A stretch of DNA of 59,522 bases from Roseomonas populi (GTDB taxonomy: Bacteria > Pseudomonadota > Alphaproteobacteria > Acetobacterales > Acetobacteraceae). A program made the position numbers and the translations under genes. The stretch spans positions 1 to 59,522 of the forward strand of contig NZ_JANJOU010000024.1 in the NCBI RefSeq assembly GCF_024594815.1. The letters are read 5' to 3'. The notes under the pieces were generated by a model. It had not been told where the DNA came from and searched no databases. It worked only from the letters and a program-made list of their open reading frames with translations. Of this stretch, positions 50,767 to 59,444 are shown in pieces; position 1 is the stretch's first letter, and every line of letters begins with the position of its first letter.

Positions 50767-53442
50767 TCAGGCCCGCGCGCTCAGGGACAGGGCAGTCAGC
50801 TTCGCCATCTCCGTCCCGGTGCTGCGCACCCCGCCCACCGTGCCGCCACCGAGCAGGGTGATCAGTTCGGACAGGCCGACCAGTTGCGCGGAGGATGCCC
50901 CGCCCGCCCCGGCGAAGAGCGCGGAAAGGTCCAGCGTGTTCGTGGCGCTGGCGGTGCTGCCCGTGGCCCGGTAGGCGCCTACCGCCGCCGCCAGGGCCGC
51001 CGCGGAGGCGGCCGGCACGGCCGGGCCGACCGTGCTGGACAGGGCTTTGGCGGAGGAGGTGCGGTACACCGCGGCGTCCCGCACCACCCGGTCGAATCCC
51101 GTGCCGGTTCCGTCGGCCCGAAGCGCCGCCAGGGCGTTGATGGAGCGCGTGCCGGTGCTGCGGGCCGTGATCTCCAGCGCGGGGCTGTCGATGACCAGGC
51201 GGGTGGCGGCGTCGCTCCTCCGGGCCACCACCAGCAGGTCCTGCGCGCTGCCCGCGGGCCCGACCTGGAAGAGAAGGGCGGAGAACTCGGCGCCGGTGAA
51301 CTCCGTCCGGCCCGTCACCTCCTCCCCGTTCAGCAGCAGCCTCGCGCCAGCGCCGGTGCCCGCCACGTCCTCCCGCATCGCCACGCGATAGGTCATGCCC
51401 GCATCGAACACGCCGCCCGCCGTGTCGAACAGCGTGTTCATGGAGAAGAGGTCGCCCGCTGCCGCGGTGAAGTCGCCCACGGCCCTGAGGGGCGGGGCTG
51501 CCTGGCTGCCCAGCGGAGCATGGACCGCAGCATCCGACGCGATGCGCGCATAACTATCCTCCGGCGCGGCGCGCAGCGCCGGCAGGGCGTTGATCGAGCG
51601 TTCCCCCGTGCTGCGCGCCGTGACCTGCACGGCGCGGCTGTCCACCTTCATTCCCCTGGCATCGGTGGCGCGCGCCACCACCAGCAGCTCCTGCGAGCTG
51701 CCCCCGGTGCCGGCGACGAAGAGGAGGGAGTTGAACTCGGCGGGCGTGAAGTCGATGCGGCGGGTCACGTCCTCCCCATCCAGCATCAGCCTGGCGCCGG
51801 AAGTCAGGTCCTCGTCCCGCAGGGCCACGCGGTAGCCGCTCACCTCCACCTTCGCGCTGTAGGGGGAGGAGAAGAGGTCGCGCAGGGCGAAGGCATCGCC
51901 CGCCGCGGTGGTGAAGTTGCCGGTTGTGGCGAGGGCGGGCGCCACCTGGCTTCCCAGCGGGGCGTGCAGCGCCGCCTCGGAGGCCACCCGCATGAAATCC
52001 GCATCCGCCGCCGCGGGATCGACCGCCGTCCGCAGCGCCCCGGCGGTGTTGAGGGATCGCGCGCCCGTCACCGCCGCGCGGATCACGGCTGGGGTGCTGT
52101 CCGCGACCGCGGTCAGTCCACCCTTGCCGTCCTCCTGGCCCGCGCGCGCCACCACCATGATGTCCTGCGCCCCGCCCTCCGGGCCGGCCACGTATTGCAG
52201 GGCCAGGAACTCCATCGGGGAGAAGTCCGTGCGGTCCGTCACGTCCTTCCCGTCCAGCACCAGCCGGCCGCCGGGCGCTGCGCCCGGATCGTCCCGCAGC
52301 GCCACGCGGTAGAGGGCCGGTTCCGTGCCCTTGCCTACGGGAAAGAGGTCGCGCAGCGAGAGACTGTCCCCCGCCTTCACCGTCATGTCCCCCGCCGCGC
52401 CGATGTCGGGGGCCGGTCGGCTCTTGCTTCCCGTGAAGATCGCCGCCTCCTGCGCCACCCGCATGAAGCGGGCATCGGCATCCCCGGGATCGACCGCCGT
52501 GCGCAGCGCGGGGGCCGCGTTGGCGGAGCGCACGCCGGTGACGGCCGCCGCGATCGCGACCGCCGGGCTGTCCACGATGCTCGTCCAGCGGCCATCCGCC
52601 GCTTTCGTGGCGGCGCGGGCCACGACAAGGATCTCCGCCGCGCTGCCATCCCCGCCCGCCATATACTGAAGGTTCACGAACTCCTCCGGCGTGAAGTCCA
52701 CCCGGTGGGTCACGTCCTGCCCGTCCAGCAGCAGCCGGGCGCCGGTGCCCGCGTCCTCGCGCAGCGCCACGCGGTACAGCGCGGGCTCGGCCTTGCCTCC
52801 GGCGGTGAACAGGTCGTGCAGCGCCAGGGTGTCGCCCGCCTTCAGCGACAGGTTGCCCGCGCCCGAGAGGGTGGGCGCGGCCCGGCCGCCATAGGCGGCG
52901 TAGACCGAGGCGTCCTGCGCCAGCGTGACGAACTCCGCATCCGCCCCGCCCTCCGCCGGGGTGCGGAGTGCCGCCAGCACGGAGAGGGAGCGCGTGCCCG
53001 TGACCGCCGCGGTGATCTGCACCGGCGCGCTGTCCGCGATCCCCGACCACAGGCCGCCCGCACCCCTGGTGCCGGTGCGGGCCACCACCACCAGTTCCTG
53101 CGCGCTGCCTTCCTCCCCCGCGGCGTATTGCAGCTCGTTGAAATCCAACGGGTCGAAATCGGTGCGGTCCGTCACGTCCACGCCGCGCAGGACCAGCCTT
53201 CCCCCGCCCTCTCCCCGCAGGGCGACCCGCATGAGATCGGCGCCCGGCGAGCCGAAGAGCTCCCGCACGGAGAGGCTGTCCCCAGCCTTCGCGGTGAACC
53301 CGCCCGAGGGAAGGGGCACGCGGATGTCCACGATGTCCGACACGGAGGCGGACCCGCCCGCCGCGGTCAAAGCCGTGGAGGCGTAGCCGCTCGGCAGGTT
53401 CGTGTAGAAGGCGGCGCTGCCGCCGCCAACGGAGAGGGACAC
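50767..53442 (-). CDS. Large protein with five ~150-residue tandem repeats, unknown function
   Basis: This 891-residue protein is not recognised. After a Ser/Gly-rich N-terminus (1-45), five repeats begin near residues 53, 202, 357, 514 and 662. Each opens with an AGD-x-(L/F) strand, then an LF turn, YRVALR, LLLDGQDVTHRVDFTPEEF, LQYMAG, then ILVVARA, a TGxRSxNAxxALR segment and an ASEAALHAPLGS-like linker. The tail (about 810-891) is Ala/Ser/Gly-rich and ends in LSLSARA. No Sec signal, membrane span or GGxGxD calcium motif is visible, so secretion, if any, is by another signal. GTG 53442 has GGAGG about 7 bp upstream. It follows the metallopeptidase gene by 61 bp. Beta-sandwich adhesin-like repeats are plausible, but unproven. 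Confidence 0.78.
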   Translation of the reverse strand: MSLSVGGGSAAFYTNLPSGYASTALTAAGGSASVSDIVDIRVPLPSGGFTAKAGDSLSVRELFGSPGADLMRVALRGEGGGRLVLRGVDVTDRTDFDPLDFNELQYAAGEEGSAQELVVVARTGTRGAGGLWSGIADSAPVQITAAVTGTRSLSVLAALRTPAEGGADAEFVTLAQDASVYAAYGGRAAPTLSGAGNLSLKAGDTLALHDLFTAGGKAEPALYRVALREDAGTGARLLLDGQDVTHRVDFTPEEFVNLQYMAGGDGSAAEILVVARAATKAADGRWTSIVDSPAVAIAAAVTGVRSANAAPALRTAVDPGDADARFMRVAQEAAIFTGSKSRPAPDIGAAGDMTVKAGDSLSLRDLFPVGKGTEPALYRVALRDDPGAAPGGRLVLDGKDVTDRTDFSPMEFLALQYVAGPEGGAQDIMVVARAGQEDGKGGLTAVADSTPAVIRAAVTGARSLNTAGALRTAVDPAAADADFMRVASEAALHAPLGSQVAPALATTGNFTTAAGDAFALRDLFSSPYSAKVEVSGYRVALRDEDLTSGARLMLDGEDVTRRIDFTPAEFNSLLFVAGTGGSSQELLVVARATDARGMKVDSRAVQVTARSTGERSINALPALRAAPEDSYARIASDAAVHAPLGSQAAPPLRAVGDFTAAAGDLFSMNTLFDTAGGVFDAGMTYRVAMREDVAGTGAGARLLLNGEEVTGRTEFTGAEFSALLFQVGPAGSAQDLLVVARRSDAATRLVIDSPALEITARSTGTRSINALAALRADGTGTGFDRVVRDAAVYRTSSAKALSSTVGPAVPAASAAALAAAVGAYRATGSTASATNTLDLSALFAGAGGASSAQLVGLSELITLLGGGTVGGVRSTGTEMAKLTALSLSARA

Positions 53443-53503
53443 GGGGCGGCCTCCGCGAAGCCCGCCCTTAATCTGCCCCGGTGCCCTTAACCCGGGGTGA
53501 ATC

Positions 53504-54223
53504 CTACCCCACGCGCAGCAGGGTGGGCCCGTGGCGCCGCAGCCAGTCCTGCGCCGCTTCCCGGTGCGGCGTCAGGCGTGACACATGGGCCCAGAAGCGG
53601 TCGGAATGGTTCAACTCCCGCAGATGGGCCACCTCATGCGCCACCACGTAGTCCAGCACCCAGTCCGGGGCCATCACCAGGCGCCAGGAGAAGGCGAGCG
53701 TGCCGTCCGGCGCGCAGCTGCCCCAGCGGGACCGCGTGTCCTTCAGGGTGATGCGGCGGATCCTCACCCCCAGCGCCGCGGCATGGCCCGCCGCCAGCAC
53801 GGCGATGCGGCGCTTCGCCTCCGCTTTCATGAAGTCGCCCACGCGGCGGGTGAGAAAGGCGGCGTCGCCCGCCACCACGATCTCCCCGTTCCACAGGATG
53901 GCGGGGCCGCGCGCCGTCGGGTCGTGCCGGATGGCGTGGGGGATGCCGCCCAGCGGAATGCGCTCGCCCTCCTTGAAGGGCACGGCGGGGGAGAGGTTGC
54001 TCAGGCGCTCCTTCACCCAGGTCGCGTGGGTGTTCAGCAGCGCCATGCCCGCCTTCCGGCCGGAGCGTGGCGGAAGGGTCACCACCACCTCGCCGGCGCG
54101 AGGGTCGATCCGCAGCGAGACCCGCCGCGCCCGGGCCGAGCGGTTCCAGCGCACCGGAGTCGGCGTGGGAAGGGCCAATGGGTGGGCGCGGAGGGGAACG
54201 TTCTCGGTCTCGTTCTGTTCCAT
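53504..54223 (-). CDS. YgjP-like (DUF45/M48-type) metallopeptidase
   Basis: This 239-residue cytosolic protein of the YgjP/DUF45 family is a minimal zinc metallopeptidase. The zinc motif HEVAHLRELNHSDRFW (HExxH plus a later His) is in the second half, preceded by the characteristic LKDTRSRWGSCAPDGTLAFS segment with RWGSC and by RRVSLRIDPRAGEVVVTLPP near the N-terminus. Family length is about 230-250. Targets are unknown; members often sit beside restriction or metabolic genes. It is divergent from the acyltransferase gene by 67 bp and lies upstream of the repeat protein gene, possibly in one unit with it. Confidence 0.9.
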   Translation of the reverse strand: MEQNETENVPLRAHPLALPTPTPVRWNRSARARRVSLRIDPRAGEVVVTLPPRSGRKAGMALLNTHATWVKERLSNLSPAVPFKEGERIPLGGIPHAIRHDPTARGPAILWNGEIVVAGDAAFLTRRVGDFMKAEAKRRIAVLAAGHAAALGVRIRRITLKDTRSRWGSCAPDGTLAFSWRLVMAPDWVLDYVVAHEVAHLRELNHSDRFWAHVSRLTPHREAAQDWLRRHGPTLLRVG

Positions 54224-54290
54224 GGGCGGGAGAATGGACCCGCGGCGGGGTCCTGTTCAACGACTTGACAGAGACGGTCATGATCCTGTG

Positions 54291-55421
54291 GTGAATGCGG
54301 TGCAGAAAGAGCACGGAAACAGCGTTCTGGCCCCCGACCCGCCGCGGATCGCCTTCGCCCACGGGCTGCGCGGCCCCGCCGCCCTCTCCGTTCTGCTGAG
54401 CCACTACACCCAGTTCTTCTGGGACCGCCGGGGCACGGCCGCGGACTTCCTCGGTTTGCCGAACTGGACAGGTCCGGCGCCCGCCGTGCTGGAGCTCCAC
54501 CGCTGGTTGCCGGAAGGCTTCGCCGGGCATTTCGGGGTGGCGCTGTTCTTCCTCATCAGCGGCTTCGTCATCCCCTTCTCCCTGCTGGACCGGGGGCGGG
54601 GCGCCTTCGCCCTGGGACGGGGCCTGCGGATCCTGCCGACCTACGCGGCGGGGCTCTCCGTCACCATGCTCGCCGTCTGGGCCTGCGCGCGGCACTTCGG
54701 GCAGCCCGTGCCCTTCGGCGCGGCGCAATGGGCCACCCAGCTTCTCTTCGTCCGGGACCTGCTGGGCCTGCCCTCGATCGACGGCATCGTCTGGACGCTG
54801 GAGGTGGAGGTCCGCTTTTACCTTCTCTGCCTCCTCCTCGCCCCGGCGCTGCGGGCGGGGCGGGTGGCGCCACTGGTCACGGCATCCCTGGTGATGCTCG
54901 GGACGATCGGGGCCGTGGCCTCGTTCCCCTTGCCGCCCGCGGGGCTGGAGGCGCTGACGGAGCTGGCGATCAGCGCGCAGATGATCACCTTCATGCTGGT
55001 CGGCACCGTCTTCCACGCCTGGCACCGGGGCACGGAGCCGCGGCGGGTGTGCCTTGTGGCCGGGGCGGCCCTGCTGGCCCTCTTCGCCGCGCAGTGGGCG
55101 ATCGGCGGCATGGCGGCGGCATTGGTGCCGGGCCTGCTCTCCTACGCGGCGGCGCTGGGCCTCTTCGCGGCCCTATTTGCCGGGCGGCACCGTATCCGCC
55201 GGGTGCCGGGGCCGCTCGATGGCCTGGCCCGGATCAGCTACCCGCTCTACGTCGTCCACGGGGTGGCGGGCTTCGCGGTGATGCGGCTGCTGCTGGAGGC
55301 GGGCTGGGGGCCCGGTGCCGCCATCCTCGCCGCCACCGCCCTGGCCTTCGTGGCGGCCCTGATCCTGCACCTGGGCGTGGAACGCCCGACGCAGCGCGCG
55401 GCGCATCGCCTGGGCCGGTAG
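54291..55421 (+). CDS. Acyltransferase 3 family membrane protein
   Basis: This 376-residue inner-membrane acyltransferase has about ten spans. The first conserved His motif is in PPRIAFAHGLRGPAALSVLL with SHYTQFFWDRRG; GVALFFLISGFVIPFSLLDR is the family's second signature, and VWTLEVEVRFYLLCLLLAPA carries the conserved E-x-RFYL. It would O-acetylate or acylate a sugar, polysaccharide or lipid from acyl-CoA. The start is uncertain: GTG 54291 is used because it fits the family N-terminus; GTG 54300 or ATG 54234 are possible. TTGACA (54265-54270) lies just upstream, but a matching -10 is not clear. Confidence 0.85.
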   Translation: MNAVQKEHGNSVLAPDPPRIAFAHGLRGPAALSVLLSHYTQFFWDRRGTAADFLGLPNWTGPAPAVLELHRWLPEGFAGHFGVALFFLISGFVIPFSLLDRGRGAFALGRGLRILPTYAAGLSVTMLAVWACARHFGQPVPFGAAQWATQLLFVRDLLGLPSIDGIVWTLEVEVRFYLLCLLLAPALRAGRVAPLVTASLVMLGTIGAVASFPLPPAGLEALTELAISAQMITFMLVGTVFHAWHRGTEPRRVCLVAGAALLALFAAQWAIGGMAAALVPGLLSYAAALGLFAALFAGRHRIRRVPGPLDGLARISYPLYVVHGVAGFAVMRLLLEAGWGPGAAILAATALAFVAALILHLGVERPTQRAAHRLGR

Positions 55422-55464
55422 GTCCGCGCTGCAACGGGGCGTGCGGGGCGGCGTTGCCCGCACC

Positions 55465-55983
55465 ATGGACACCCCGCCCCCGATCCGGGAGATCGATGCC
55501 GAGGCCCATGTCCAGCGACGGATATGGCTCGTCTCCCGCATCGCCTGGGCCGGCATGGCCGCCGTGCTGCTGCTCGCCGCGGCCGGGCTGTTCGGGGATG
55601 GGACGCTCGCCGAAGCCGAGGAAAGCGCCCCGGACGCCTCCCTCCACCTGCGCTACGACCGCTTCCAGCGCGCCGACGCCACGAACCTCTTCACCCTGGT
55701 GCTGGACGATCCCCATGGGGGGGCGGGGGAGGGGAGGGAGGTCGTGCTCTGCTTCGACCGCCCCTTCCTGAAGGAGTGGCGCATCTCGCGCTTCGCGCCG
55801 GCGCCGGAGCGCGAGGAGGCGCGGGGCGAGGACCTGTGCGGCCACTTCCTCTACGATCCGGGCATCCGCCCGGCCGTGCTGCGCCTCTGGGCCGCGCCGA
55901 GGACGAGCGGCTTCGGCATGGACGGCGCCATCTACCGACCGGGCCGCGCGTCCGTGCCGGTCAGCGCGGTGGTCTGGCCGTGA
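55465..55983 (+). CDS. Hypothetical single-pass membrane protein, partner of DUF421 gene
   Basis: This 172-residue product is not recognised. A cytosolic N-terminus (about 1-30, DTPPPIREIDAEAHVQRRIW) is followed by one membrane span (AGMAAVLLLAAAGLFGDG), then an extracytoplasmic domain with SLHLRYDRFQRADATNLFTL, LKEWRISRFAPAPERE, GHFLYDPGIRPAVLRLWAAP and a terminal VPVSAVVWP. This looks like a small beta-rich domain with two cysteines. Start ATG 55465; GTG 55441 is possible. Its TGA overlaps the GTG of the following DUF421 gene (GTGA), so the two are surely co-translated. The pairing suggests a membrane complex, which is inference. Confidence 0.75.
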   Translation: MDTPPPIREIDAEAHVQRRIWLVSRIAWAGMAAVLLLAAAGLFGDGTLAEAEESAPDASLHLRYDRFQRADATNLFTLVLDDPHGGAGEGREVVLCFDRPFLKEWRISRFAPAPEREEARGEDLCGHFLYDPGIRPAVLRLWAAPRTSGFGMDGAIYRPGRASVPVSAVVWP

Positions 55984-56435
55984 CGGAAACCGTCCTCCGC
56001 ACCGCCCTGGCCTGGCTGGGGCTGGTGGTCCTCATCCGCCTCTCCGGCCGCCGTACCCTTGGCGAGATGAGCCCGGTGGACTTCGTCGTGCTGCTCATCA
56101 TGGGCGACATGATCCAGCAGAGCCTGCTGGGCGAGGATTTCAGCATGACCAGCGCCTTCGTGGTGGTGGTGACGCTGCTGCTGCTGACCGTGACCTATGC
56201 CTGGGCGAAGTCCCGCTGGCCGCGCCTCACGCGCGCGGTGGAGGGCGTGCCCACCGTGCTGGTGCGGAATGGCGTGCCGGACGAGGCGCAGATGCGGGCC
56301 GCCCGCGTCGGCATGGACGAGGTGATGGAGGCGGCGCGGAAGAACGGGCTGGCGGAGCTGGGGGAGGTGCGCTTCGCCGTGCTGGAGACGGGCGGGGAGA
56401 TCAGCATCATCCCCGCTCGGGATGCGAGGGGCTGA
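55980..56435 (+). CDS. DUF421 (YetF-like) membrane protein
   Basis: This 151-residue DUF421 protein has an N-terminal span pair (TVLRTALAWLGLVVLIRLSG; TSAFVVVVTLLLLTVTYAWA) and a C-terminal soluble domain. Signature regions are SGRRTLGEMSPVDFVVLLIM, MIQQSLLGEDFSMTSA and a GVPTVLVRNGVPDEAQMRAA segment, ending ARKNGLAELGEVRFAVLETG and ISIIPARDARG. The family is shared with B. subtilis YetF and its function is unknown. The GTG 55980 start overlaps the upstream gene's stop (GTGA). No other partner is obvious. It is convergent with the cupin gene (3 bp). Confidence 0.9.
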   Translation: MTETVLRTALAWLGLVVLIRLSGRRTLGEMSPVDFVVLLIMGDMIQQSLLGEDFSMTSAFVVVVTLLLLTVTYAWAKSRWPRLTRAVEGVPTVLVRNGVPDEAQMRAARVGMDEVMEAARKNGLAELGEVRFAVLETGGEISIIPARDARG

Positions 56436-56438
56436 ACC

Positions 56439-56753
56439 TCAGCCCGGATGAGCCTTGAACTCGATCTCCACGAAGGAGAAGGGCACCGTGCCCTCGTTGA
56501 TCACGTTGTGCTCCACCCCCGGCGGGCGGGTGTAGGAGACGCCCGCGGTGATCGTGGCCTGGCGCGTGGCGCCGCCGGGCTCCTCCAGCGTCATGGTCCC
56601 GTCCGTTACGGGCACGACGAGATAGGCCCAGCCATGGCGGTGCCACCCCGTCTCGGCGCCCGGCGGGAAGTCCCACCGAGTGACGCGGGAGGTGGCGTCA
56701 TCCGCCTGGACGGTGGCGGTGGCGGGGATACGGCAGCGAAGCGGTTCTGACAT
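56439..56753 (-). CDS. Cupin-domain protein
   Basis: This 104-residue single-domain cupin is a small beta-barrel that typically binds a metal and a small molecule. Motif 1 is WDFPPGAETGWHRHGWAYLV with the His-x-His ligands, and motif 2 is SYTRPPGVEHNVINEGTVPF with the later His. No catalytic specificity can be assigned from such small cupins; many act as dioxygenases, isomerases or storage-type proteins. It follows the DHDPS-family gene by 5 bp on the same strand, so both are probably one unit with YcgN upstream. Confidence 0.88.
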   Translation of the reverse strand: MSEPLRCRIPATATVQADDATSRVTRWDFPPGAETGWHRHGWAYLVVPVTDGTMTLEEPGGATRQATITAGVSYTRPPGVEHNVINEGTVPFSFVEIEFKAHPG

Positions 56754-56758
56754 GAGGA

Positions 56759-57703
56759 TCAGGCAGCAAGCGCCATGCCGATATCGGCCAGCCCCGGCAG
56801 GGGCAGGGCACCCGTGGCCTGCCAGGCGGCCCAGGCGCGGTCGCCTTCCTCCCTCGTCAGCGGCGTGTGGGGCGGGCGGATGTGGCGCCAGCCCTCGTCG
56901 CCCGTGCTGCGGGCGATGATCTCGCGCAGGCCGGGGATCAGCGGCACGGTGGCGGCCGCCGCGCGGCAGGTGTTCATCATGGCCTGGGCGGCGTCCGCCT
57001 CTGGCCCCGTTCGCTTCGAATAGACAGTCTGGGCGAAGCCGCAGGTCAGGTTCGTGGCGGCGGTGATGCAGCCCGCCGCCCCCAGCCCGAGCATCCGCTG
57101 GAACAGGCTGTCCCCGCCCGGATAAACCTCGAAGCCACCCGCCGCGAAGGCACGGATATAGGCCTCGGTCTGCGCCGCGTCGCCCGTGCTGTCCTTGATG
57201 CCGCGCACCACCCCGGGGAAGGCCTCGATCAGGCGGCCAACCAACTCCACGGAGAGCGGCACGGCCGACTGGGCGGGAAAGTGATAGAGGTAAAAGGCGA
57301 GGCCAGGGCCGGTCCGCTCGATCACTTCCGAGTAGTAGGCGAAGAGCCCGTCATCTGTCGGGGCCTTGTAGTAGAAGGGCGGCAGGACGAGCACGCCGGG
57401 GCAGCCCACCTCTCGCGCGTGGCGGGAGAGCTCCACCGTATCGGTGATGTTGGGCAGGCCCGTGCCGGGCATCAGCCGCGCCGCCGGCACGCCCGCGCCC
57501 ACCAATGCTTCCAGGATGCCGCGCCGCTCCGAGAGGCCGAAGGAGGCCGCCTCCCCGGTGGTGCCGAGCACGCCGAGGCTGTTGCAGCCGTGCGAGAGCA
57601 GCCACTTCGCGAAGCGGACCGTGCGGGCGTGGTCCGGCGAGAGGTCCGCCTTCACCGCCGTGATCAGCGCCGCGTTCACCCCGGCATAGAGCGCGCCCGT
57701 CAT
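56759..57703 (-). CDS. Dihydrodipicolinate synthase/N-acetylneuraminate lyase family aldolase
   Basis: This 314-residue Schiff-base aldolase of the DapA/NanA superfamily has a (beta/alpha)8 barrel. Signatures are [20 protein letters not shown] (the GTTGE substrate loop), the Tyr in [11 protein letters not shown], and the Schiff-base Lys in [14 protein letters not shown]. It is not clearly DapA: the YLYHFP and [13 protein letters not shown] pattern points to a pyruvate- or sugar-acid-processing branch such as KDG aldolase-type lyases. ATG 57703 follows AGGAAGACGGG. Its start overlaps the YcgN stop by 4 bp (ATGA), an unusual coupling to an unrelated family. Confidence 0.9.
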   Translation of the reverse strand: MTGALYAGVNAALITAVKADLSPDHARTVRFAKWLLSHGCNSLGVLGTTGEAASFGLSERRGILEALVGAGVPAARLMPGTGLPNITDTVELSRHAREVGCPGVLVLPPFYYKAPTDDGLFAYYSEVIERTGPGLAFYLYHFPAQSAVPLSVELVGRLIEAFPGVVRGIKDSTGDAAQTEAYIRAFAAGGFEVYPGGDSLFQRMLGLGAAGCITAATNLTCGFAQTVYSKRTGPEADAAQAMMNTCRAAAATVPLIPGLREIIARSTGDEGWRHIRPPHTPLTREEGDRAWAAWQATGALPLPGLADIGMALAA

Positions 57704-58215
57704 CCCGTCTTCCTCTCCCGTCCCTGCATCGCCGCGCGCGGCACCCGGCCGCCCTTGCGGGGCCGGGCCGGCCAGCGGCCCGGCCATTCAACCACATGAT
57801 CCTCCAGCGCGCCCGCCTCCCGCTCCGGGACGACGCGGCCGCGGACGGAGATGCCGGCGCGGTGGACGCTCTCCGGATCGCCCGAGACCAGCGGGTGCCA
57901 TTCCGGCAGGTCCTGCCCGCGGGCGAGGAGATGGTAGGCGCAGGTGGGCGGCAGCCAATCCAGCGCGGGCAGCATCTTCGCCTTCAGCTGCACGCAGTCC
58001 GGCACGTGGTCCTTGCGGTTCACGTAGTCGCGGCAGCCGCAGCCCTGGGTGTCCAGCATCCGGCAGGCCACGTTGGTGAAGTGGATCTCCTCCGTATCCT
58101 CGTCGCGGATCTTGTGCAGGCAGCAGCGGCCGCAGCCATCGCACAGGCTCTCCCACTCCGCTCGCGTCATGGCGGAGAGGGACTTGCGCTTCCAGAAGGG
58201 GACGGGATCGGACAC
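57700..58215 (-). CDS. YcgN/UPF0260 cysteine-cluster protein
   Basis: This 171-residue cytosolic protein of the YcgN family likely binds zinc or an iron-sulfur centre. The N-terminal signature is [20 protein letters not shown], followed by [20 protein letters not shown], and [20 protein letters not shown] with VPDCVQL, giving about nine cysteines in CxxCxxCC and CxC arrangements. An [20 protein letters not shown] segment is also conserved. Function is unknown. GTG 58215 is the start. The last 30 residues are basic and variable. It is divergent from mmcB (73 bp) and coupled to the aldolase gene. Confidence 0.92.
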   Translation of the reverse strand: MSDPVPFWKRKSLSAMTRAEWESLCDGCGRCCLHKIRDEDTEEIHFTNVACRMLDTQGCGCRDYVNRKDHVPDCVQLKAKMLPALDWLPPTCAYHLLARGQDLPEWHPLVSGDPESVHRAGISVRGRVVPEREAGALEDHVVEWPGRWPARPRKGGRVPRAAMQGRERKTG

Positions 58216-58288
58216 GGCGCTCCTCTACACCCCCATGCGGGCCAACTGGAAGCTTGACGTGCCCCGCGACTCGGCGTGAATCCGGCCG

Positions 58289-58762
58289 ATGCCGCTGGAC
58301 CTGACCATCCCCGAGCGCACGGCCACCACCTGCCGCGCTGCCATGCGCTTCTGCGCCCGCAACCGCTGGGCGCCCCTGGCCGAGATGCCCATCCCCTGCG
58401 GCCGGCGGCTGGACATCATGGCCCTGACGCCAGAGGGCTGCCTCTACGCGATCGAGGTGAAGTCCGGCCCGCGCGACTTCCTCTCGGACAACAAGTGGCA
58501 CGAGTACCGGGACTGGTGCGACCGGCTCTACTTCGCCGTGGACATCGACTTCCCGCAGGAACTGATCCCGGAGGAGGTGGGGCTCATCGTCTCCGACGGC
58601 TTCGACGCGGTGATGGTGCGGGACACCGAGCACAAGGCCCTGGCAGGCGCGCGGCGGAAATCCCTCATGCACCGCTACGCCGTGCTGGCGGCCGGGCGCC
58701 TGGCCGCGGCCTGCGATCCCGTCGGCGCGCAGGAGATGCGGGCCGCGCTGCTCTGCGAGTAG
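58289..58762 (+). CDS. mmcB: MmcB-family DNA repair protein
   Basis: This 157-residue protein of the alphaproteobacterial MmcB family (mitomycin-resistance, PD-(D/E)XK nuclease-like) has the motif RRLDIMALTPEGCLYAIEVK: the Asp of RRLD and Glu-x-Lys of IEVKSGPRDFL form the metal site, and NKWHEYRDWCDRLYFAVDID follows. In Caulobacter the family is SOS-linked and aids survival of interstrand crosslinks. ATG 58289 is the first start in the frame. The divergent intergenic region with YcgN is 73 bp; no SOS box was found there by eye. Confidence 0.92.
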   Translation: MPLDLTIPERTATTCRAAMRFCARNRWAPLAEMPIPCGRRLDIMALTPEGCLYAIEVKSGPRDFLSDNKWHEYRDWCDRLYFAVDIDFPQELIPEEVGLIVSDGFDAVMVRDTEHKALAGARRKSLMHRYAVLAAGRLAAACDPVGAQEMRAALLCE

Positions 58763-58856
58763 GCTGGCTTAACATTTCATAAGTCGGAACCCTCTTCCGG
58801 CTCCGCCGTTCTTCCCCGGCGCCACCCCCGAGGCGCCACCGGGAGAAGCATCAGTC

Positions 58857-59399
58857 ATGTTCCGTCGTCACATTCCGCTCGCCCTCGCGGGCGCCGCCCT
58901 GATTCCCGCCATGGCCCGTGCCCAGGCCCCCACCGGCAGCGCCACGCCCGGGGCCGGCACCGCGCCTTCCAGCATGGCAGGCATGTCCCCCGACCAGCTG
59001 GCCCTCAGGACGCATGAGGCCGGCGCCTTCTCCCTCATGACCGCCCGTGTCGGCGTGGAGAAGGCCACGAACCCCGACGTGAAGCGCTTCGCCAATTTCG
59101 AGGTGACGGAGCAGGAGGGCGTGGCCCAGGCCATGAAGCTGGCCGGCCACAACTTCCCCGACCATGCCCCGACGGGCGAGAAGGCGCAGATGCTGCAGCG
59201 CCTGCAGTCCGCCAGCGGCGCCGAGTTCGACCGCATGTTCCTGCAGGTGCAGGAGCAGGGCCACCAGGAGCTGCTGAGCCTGACCACCGCCCTGATGAAC
59301 AGCACCGCCCCCGCGCCGGACAAGATCACCGCCCTTCTGGCCAACGGCCAGATCAAGGAGCACCTGATCCTGATCGGCACGATGATGGGTCGTCGCTGA
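58857..59399 (+). CDS. DUF4142 periplasmic protein
   Basis: This 180-residue exported protein has a signal peptide (MFRRHIPLALAGAALIPA, cleavage after ARAQ) and a Pro/Ser/Gly linker to about residue 45. The ferritin-like DUF4142 four-helix domain follows: QLALRTHEAGAFSLMTARVG, NPDVKRFANFEVTEQEGVAQ, and a second pair, LQRLQSASGAEFDRMFLQVQ and HQELLSLTTALMNSTA. The ferritin-like acidic ligands are partly conserved (Glu/His positions). It may bind metal or act as a stress protein; the family role is unknown. GGGAGA precedes ATG 58857 at good spacing, and a strong terminator follows. Confidence 0.92.
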   Translation: MFRRHIPLALAGAALIPAMARAQAPTGSATPGAGTAPSSMAGMSPDQLALRTHEAGAFSLMTARVGVEKATNPDVKRFANFEVTEQEGVAQAMKLAGHNFPDHAPTGEKAQMLQRLQSASGAEFDRMFLQVQEQGHQELLSLTTALMNSTAPAPDKITALLANGQIKEHLILIGTMMGRR

Positions 59400-59407
59400 G
59401 CCCGACC

Positions 59408-59439
59408 CCGCGGCGGCCCCGCGGCCGCCGCGGCTTTTT
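59408..59439 (+). terminator. Rho-independent terminator of DUF4142 gene
   Basis: An 11-bp perfect stem (59408-59418 with 59423-59433, CCGC loop) is followed by C and five T residues. It lies 9 bp after the stop of the DUF4142 gene. Confidence 0.9.
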
Positions 59440-59444
59440 GGAAT

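Noticed and set aside
50884-53490. 868-codon frame antisense to the repeat protein
   Set aside because: Mirror of the repeat structure on the other strand; Arg/His/Gly-rich with no protein-like pattern, while the minus frame has beta-strand periodicity and a ribosome-binding site.
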